This document shows positions 21,829 through 23,656 of a DNA stretch of 23,656 bases, piece after piece; position 1 is the first letter of the stretch, and each line of letters begins with the position of its first letter. Position numbers and translations under genes: made by a program. The notes under the pieces were generated by a model. It saw nothing but the letters and a program-made list of their open reading frames with translations, was not told the DNA's origin and searched no databases. The DNA comes from a virus: the IMG/VR virus record IMGVR_UViG_3300037882_005099, positions 1 to 23,656 of that record; one strand, given 5' to 3'.

Positions 21829-22406
21829 GCCGGAGCCCCGGTCTGTGCGCCGCCTGCCTGGACGCCAGTGTGCTTGTGCGACTTAAGGCTTTTTCCATCG
21901 GCCAGCACATCATCGGTGGCTGTGACCTTGCCGGTGACTGCAATATCGCCGGTGACCTCGATATTGCCGGTGATGCGGATGGTTTCGGCGGTGATCCGGG
22001 CCTCGGCCCCGGCGGGCAGGATGGCGCGCAGGATGTGGCTTTCGGGATCATAGGCGATCTCAGCGCCATCGGAGAAGCGGATCAGCTCCTCCGGTGAATT
22101 GCCTGCAGGCGGGAAAGCGTCGCAGGTGATGCCGACAAGGATCAGGCCAGCCGATAGTTGCCCATCGGGGCAGATCAGCAGGGCCTGCTCACCCACCGAA
22201 GGCGGGGACCAGATTGATGTTTGACCAGATCGCGGCATGATCCAGCGCAAGGGCGGGCTTTCCAGATCGTCATCATCGTCGGGATCTCCATAGTTGATGG
22301 TGCAGCGCGCAGCCGCCAGATCGACAGACGCAATCACGCCAACCCTGATCAGGGTGGCGGGATCGGTCGGGATATCTTCCCGCGATGAAGGTGCAGCAAA
22401 AGCCAT
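21825..22406 (-). CDS. V: Baseplate spike protein gpV
   Basis: This 193-aa protein matches P2 gpV, the membrane-piercing spike at the tail tip. An OB-fold-like N-terminal part carries LIRVGVIASVDLAAARCTI and IWSPPSVGEQALLI. A repetitive strand-rich section (ITAETIRITGNIEVTGDIAV) would form the trimeric beta-helix, and the tip has KSLKSHKHTGVQAGG, with the HxH iron-binding type motif of P2 gpV (His-Lys-His). I choose ATG 22406; an upstream in-frame TTG would start in the terminator hairpin. Only GGGCGG is available as a ribosome site. Confidence 0.92.
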   Translation of the reverse strand: MAFAAPSSREDIPTDPATLIRVGVIASVDLAAARCTINYGDPDDDDDLESPPLRWIMPRSGQTSIWSPPSVGEQALLICPDGQLSAGLILVGITCDAFPPAGNSPEELIRFSDGAEIAYDPESHILRAILPAGAEARITAETIRITGNIEVTGDIAVTGKVTATDDVLADGKSLKSHKHTGVQAGGAQTGAPA

Positions 22407-22413
22407 ACCGCCC

Positions 22414-22450
22414 AAAAAGGGCAGGGCTGGCCCAAAGGCCAGCCCTGCCC
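22414..22450 (-). terminator. Strong rho-independent terminator just upstream of gpV
   Basis: GGGCAGGGCTGGCC (22419-22432) and GGCCAGCCCTGCCC (22437-22450) form a perfect 14-bp stem with a 4-nt loop. TTTTT follows on the - strand (22414-22418). It would end transcription coming from the spike/fibre gene. It ends only eight bases before the gpV start codon. Confidence 0.9.
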
Positions 22451-22451
22451 C

Positions 22452-22472
22452 TTGTATCGGCGGCGGTTACAA
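22452..22472 (-). promoter_or_regulatory. Ogr-like dyad upstream of gpV (tentative)
   Basis: TTGTA (22452-22456) and TACAA (22468-22472) form a short dyad containing TGT-N13-ACA. P2 late promoters carry a TGT-N12-ACA dyad near -55, so this is off by one base. If used, transcription would begin close to the gpV ATG, beyond the terminator. Confidence 0.25.
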
Positions 22473-22522
22473 GGGTTTATGTGGCTATTTATCGTAGCGA
22501 CGAATTTGAGCCATGTTGCGCA

Positions 22523-23656
22523 TCAATCTTCCACCTCGTAGAACTGCCGCGCTGCAACAAATTCGGCAGCTAACTCTCGCGTCGGGAACTCTACCAATTG
22601 AAGCGAGTGGAACTGCACTGCCGATCCGGCAGTAATGCCCAGCACGCGGATTCGCGGTGGGAGTGCCGGGGTTCCAGTCCAACGGCTTTGGGCCACAATC
22701 GTAGTGAGCTTACCTGCTGGCGTTTTCAGCCGGTTCGAGAATTGGGTCATGAAACCCGCTTGGTTCGTAAATTCCCACTCGGCTTCTTCTTCGGTCCTCA
22801 CCGTCATCAGAAATACATAGTCTCTGTTCTGAGTCAGCAGCGACGAAACCTGCAAATCAAAGCCGTAAGTCGCCTGCGTAAGCCAATTCAGATATTTCTG
22901 TTCCGGCCAAAGGCCCCCGGTTGTTCCCCAATTTCGCGTTCCGGTGCCTGCGAATGTCATGCGTGGACTTATGCTGGCATTATCCGCACCTTCAAAGCGC
23001 TCGGAAATCAAAACGCGACCGTCCGGAACACCGCCCGCGCGCACAAGTCCTGTTGGCGTGGGGCCATAACACCAGATGCCTCGACCGTTGCCAAATTCGC
23101 CCGAAGGCCGAGTTATCAGATGCGGGATCGAAATCACGTCCGCCCTAATGCGGTCGAGAATAAGACCGCCACCCTCTTGCACCACAGGCGGCGCATACAA
23201 CACAGCGTCATTAACAATAACGCTGCCGCCCGCCTTAACCTTTATTAAAGGAAGGTGGGCATCATCGGAGATCAGTATTGTTCCGCCAACGTCCGGCTTA
23301 TTTCCGGTGGTGCGCCGTGTCGCTTCAACGTCACATTCTTCGATTGTGAGGCCCGCGAAAGTCCTTGTCGTAGTTGTCGTGCCATTGGCCTCAAACCACG
23401 GGCTTTGCACGGTGACGCGGCCAGCCGCTACATGCAGCGCTGTTTTACACGCTTCCATAGTTGGCTTAATGATGTGCAGTCGCGGCGTGAAGTCAGAACC
23501 GGCCCCACAGATTATGCCGAAAGTGCTAGACTCGTGCTTCCAATTTATCAGCACTTTATTACCGGAGTGGCCTTCGCTATTATAAGAGGCAGGCGTCACG
23601 ACAACCGAAACCGGCGCATTATTGCCGTCCAGCGCGCCGGTTAAGGTGTTGCTGCC
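22523..23656 (-). CDS. Partial tail spike or fibre protein (C-terminal part)
   Basis: The frame is open to the right edge, so the N-terminus is missing; at least 377 residues are present. A first GTG at 23599 is internal. The visible N-terminal half is rich in Val, Ile, Gly and Thr with short repeating strands (ALHVAAGRVTVQSPWFEANG, AHLPLIKVKAGGSVIVNDAV), the look of a right-handed beta-helix. From about residue 220 a jelly-roll-like domain follows (YGFDLQVSSLLTQNRDYVFL, then VRTEEEAEWEFTNQAG). A receptor-binding or polysaccharide-degrading spike fits best. Base composition is lower in G+C than in the tail genes to its left, as is common for exchanged receptor modules. Confidence 0.7.
   Translation of the reverse strand, partial: GSNTLTGALDGNNAPVSVVVTPASYNSEGHSGNKVLINWKHESSTFGIICGAGSDFTPRLHIIKPTMEACKTALHVAAGRVTVQSPWFEANGTTTTTRTFAGLTIEECDVEATRRTTGNKPDVGGTILISDDAHLPLIKVKAGGSVIVNDAVLYAPPVVQEGGGLILDRIRADVISIPHLITRPSGEFGNGRGIWCYGPTPTGLVRAGGVPDGRVLISERFEGADNASISPRMTFAGTGTRNWGTTGGLWPEQKYLNWLTQATYGFDLQVSSLLTQNRDYVFLMTVRTEEEAEWEFTNQAGFMTQFSNRLKTPAGKLTTIVAQSRWTGTPALPPRIRVLGITAGSAVQFHSLQLVEFPTRELAAEFVAARQFYEVED

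Noticed and set aside
22485-22523. 12-codon ORF after the spike gene (MRNMAQIRRYDK)
   Set aside because: It has a TGATG overlap but is too short and has no other support.
1-23656. tRNA gene or insertion sequence
   Set aside because: I saw no tRNA-like cloverleaf, no transposase and no paired IS ends. A tRNA scan would settle the former.

Overview
This window looks like the left part of an integrated P2-like (contractile-tail) prophage in a G+C-rich alphaproteobacterium. A sphingomonad is my guess from the style of the small phage genes and the Excalibur/SNase-like genes; that is inference. The reading frames are G+C-rich and tightly packed. The exceptions are visibly A+T-richer: the left-end non-coding region (about 100-350), the + strand cassette at 14468-15244, and the tail-spike fragment at the right edge.

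Layout. (1) 1-453: a left-edge fragment that may be host DNA, then an A+T-rich non-coding region full of ACATAAT/ATTATGT repeats and a 17-bp inverted repeat, then a terminator. (2) 454-12132, all on the - strand: one long early operon. Read in transcription order it holds a 75-aa protein, a YdaS/Cro-like repressor, a 96-aa unknown, a CII (CP76)-like regulator, an Ogr/Delta-type late activator, an 886-aa primase-helicase, a run of small unknown and membrane proteins, a DUF5131 (Gp37/Gp68) protein, a protein with five predicted DNA-binding helix units, a beta-class DNA methyltransferase, and a large serine recombinase last. Nearly every junction is an ATGA or TGATG overlap. (3) 12132-12211: a divergent control region with three ATACG half-sites exactly 24 bp apart and a strong leftward promoter whose transcript would be nearly leaderless. 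(4) 12211-14370, + strand: an S24-type repressor followed at once by an exported set: an N-anchored protein, a Tat-exported Excalibur protein, an SNase-like nuclease and a 34-aa membrane peptide. (5) 14468-15244, + strand: a second, A+T-richer cassette with a three-helix membrane protein, a 107-aa soluble protein and a 49-aa protein. (6) 15280-22406, - strand: P2 tail genes, from right to left V, W, FI, FII, E, E', T, U and D. E/E' has a perfect -1 frameshift heptamer. (7) 22523-23656: the C-terminal part of a tail spike or fibre gene that runs off the right edge, separated from gpV by a strong terminator.

How it works together. The S24 repressor probably holds the leftward early promoter silent through the triple operator. 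On induction, the early operon makes regulators, replication proteins and finally the recombinase, and its Ogr protein would switch on late tail and head transcription. The genes downstream of the repressor sit where lambda carries rexAB, so they are the best candidates for lysogen-expressed host modification or superinfection exclusion. They are the part of the window most likely to hold an undescribed system. Head, terminase, lysis and baseplate J/I genes are not in the window.
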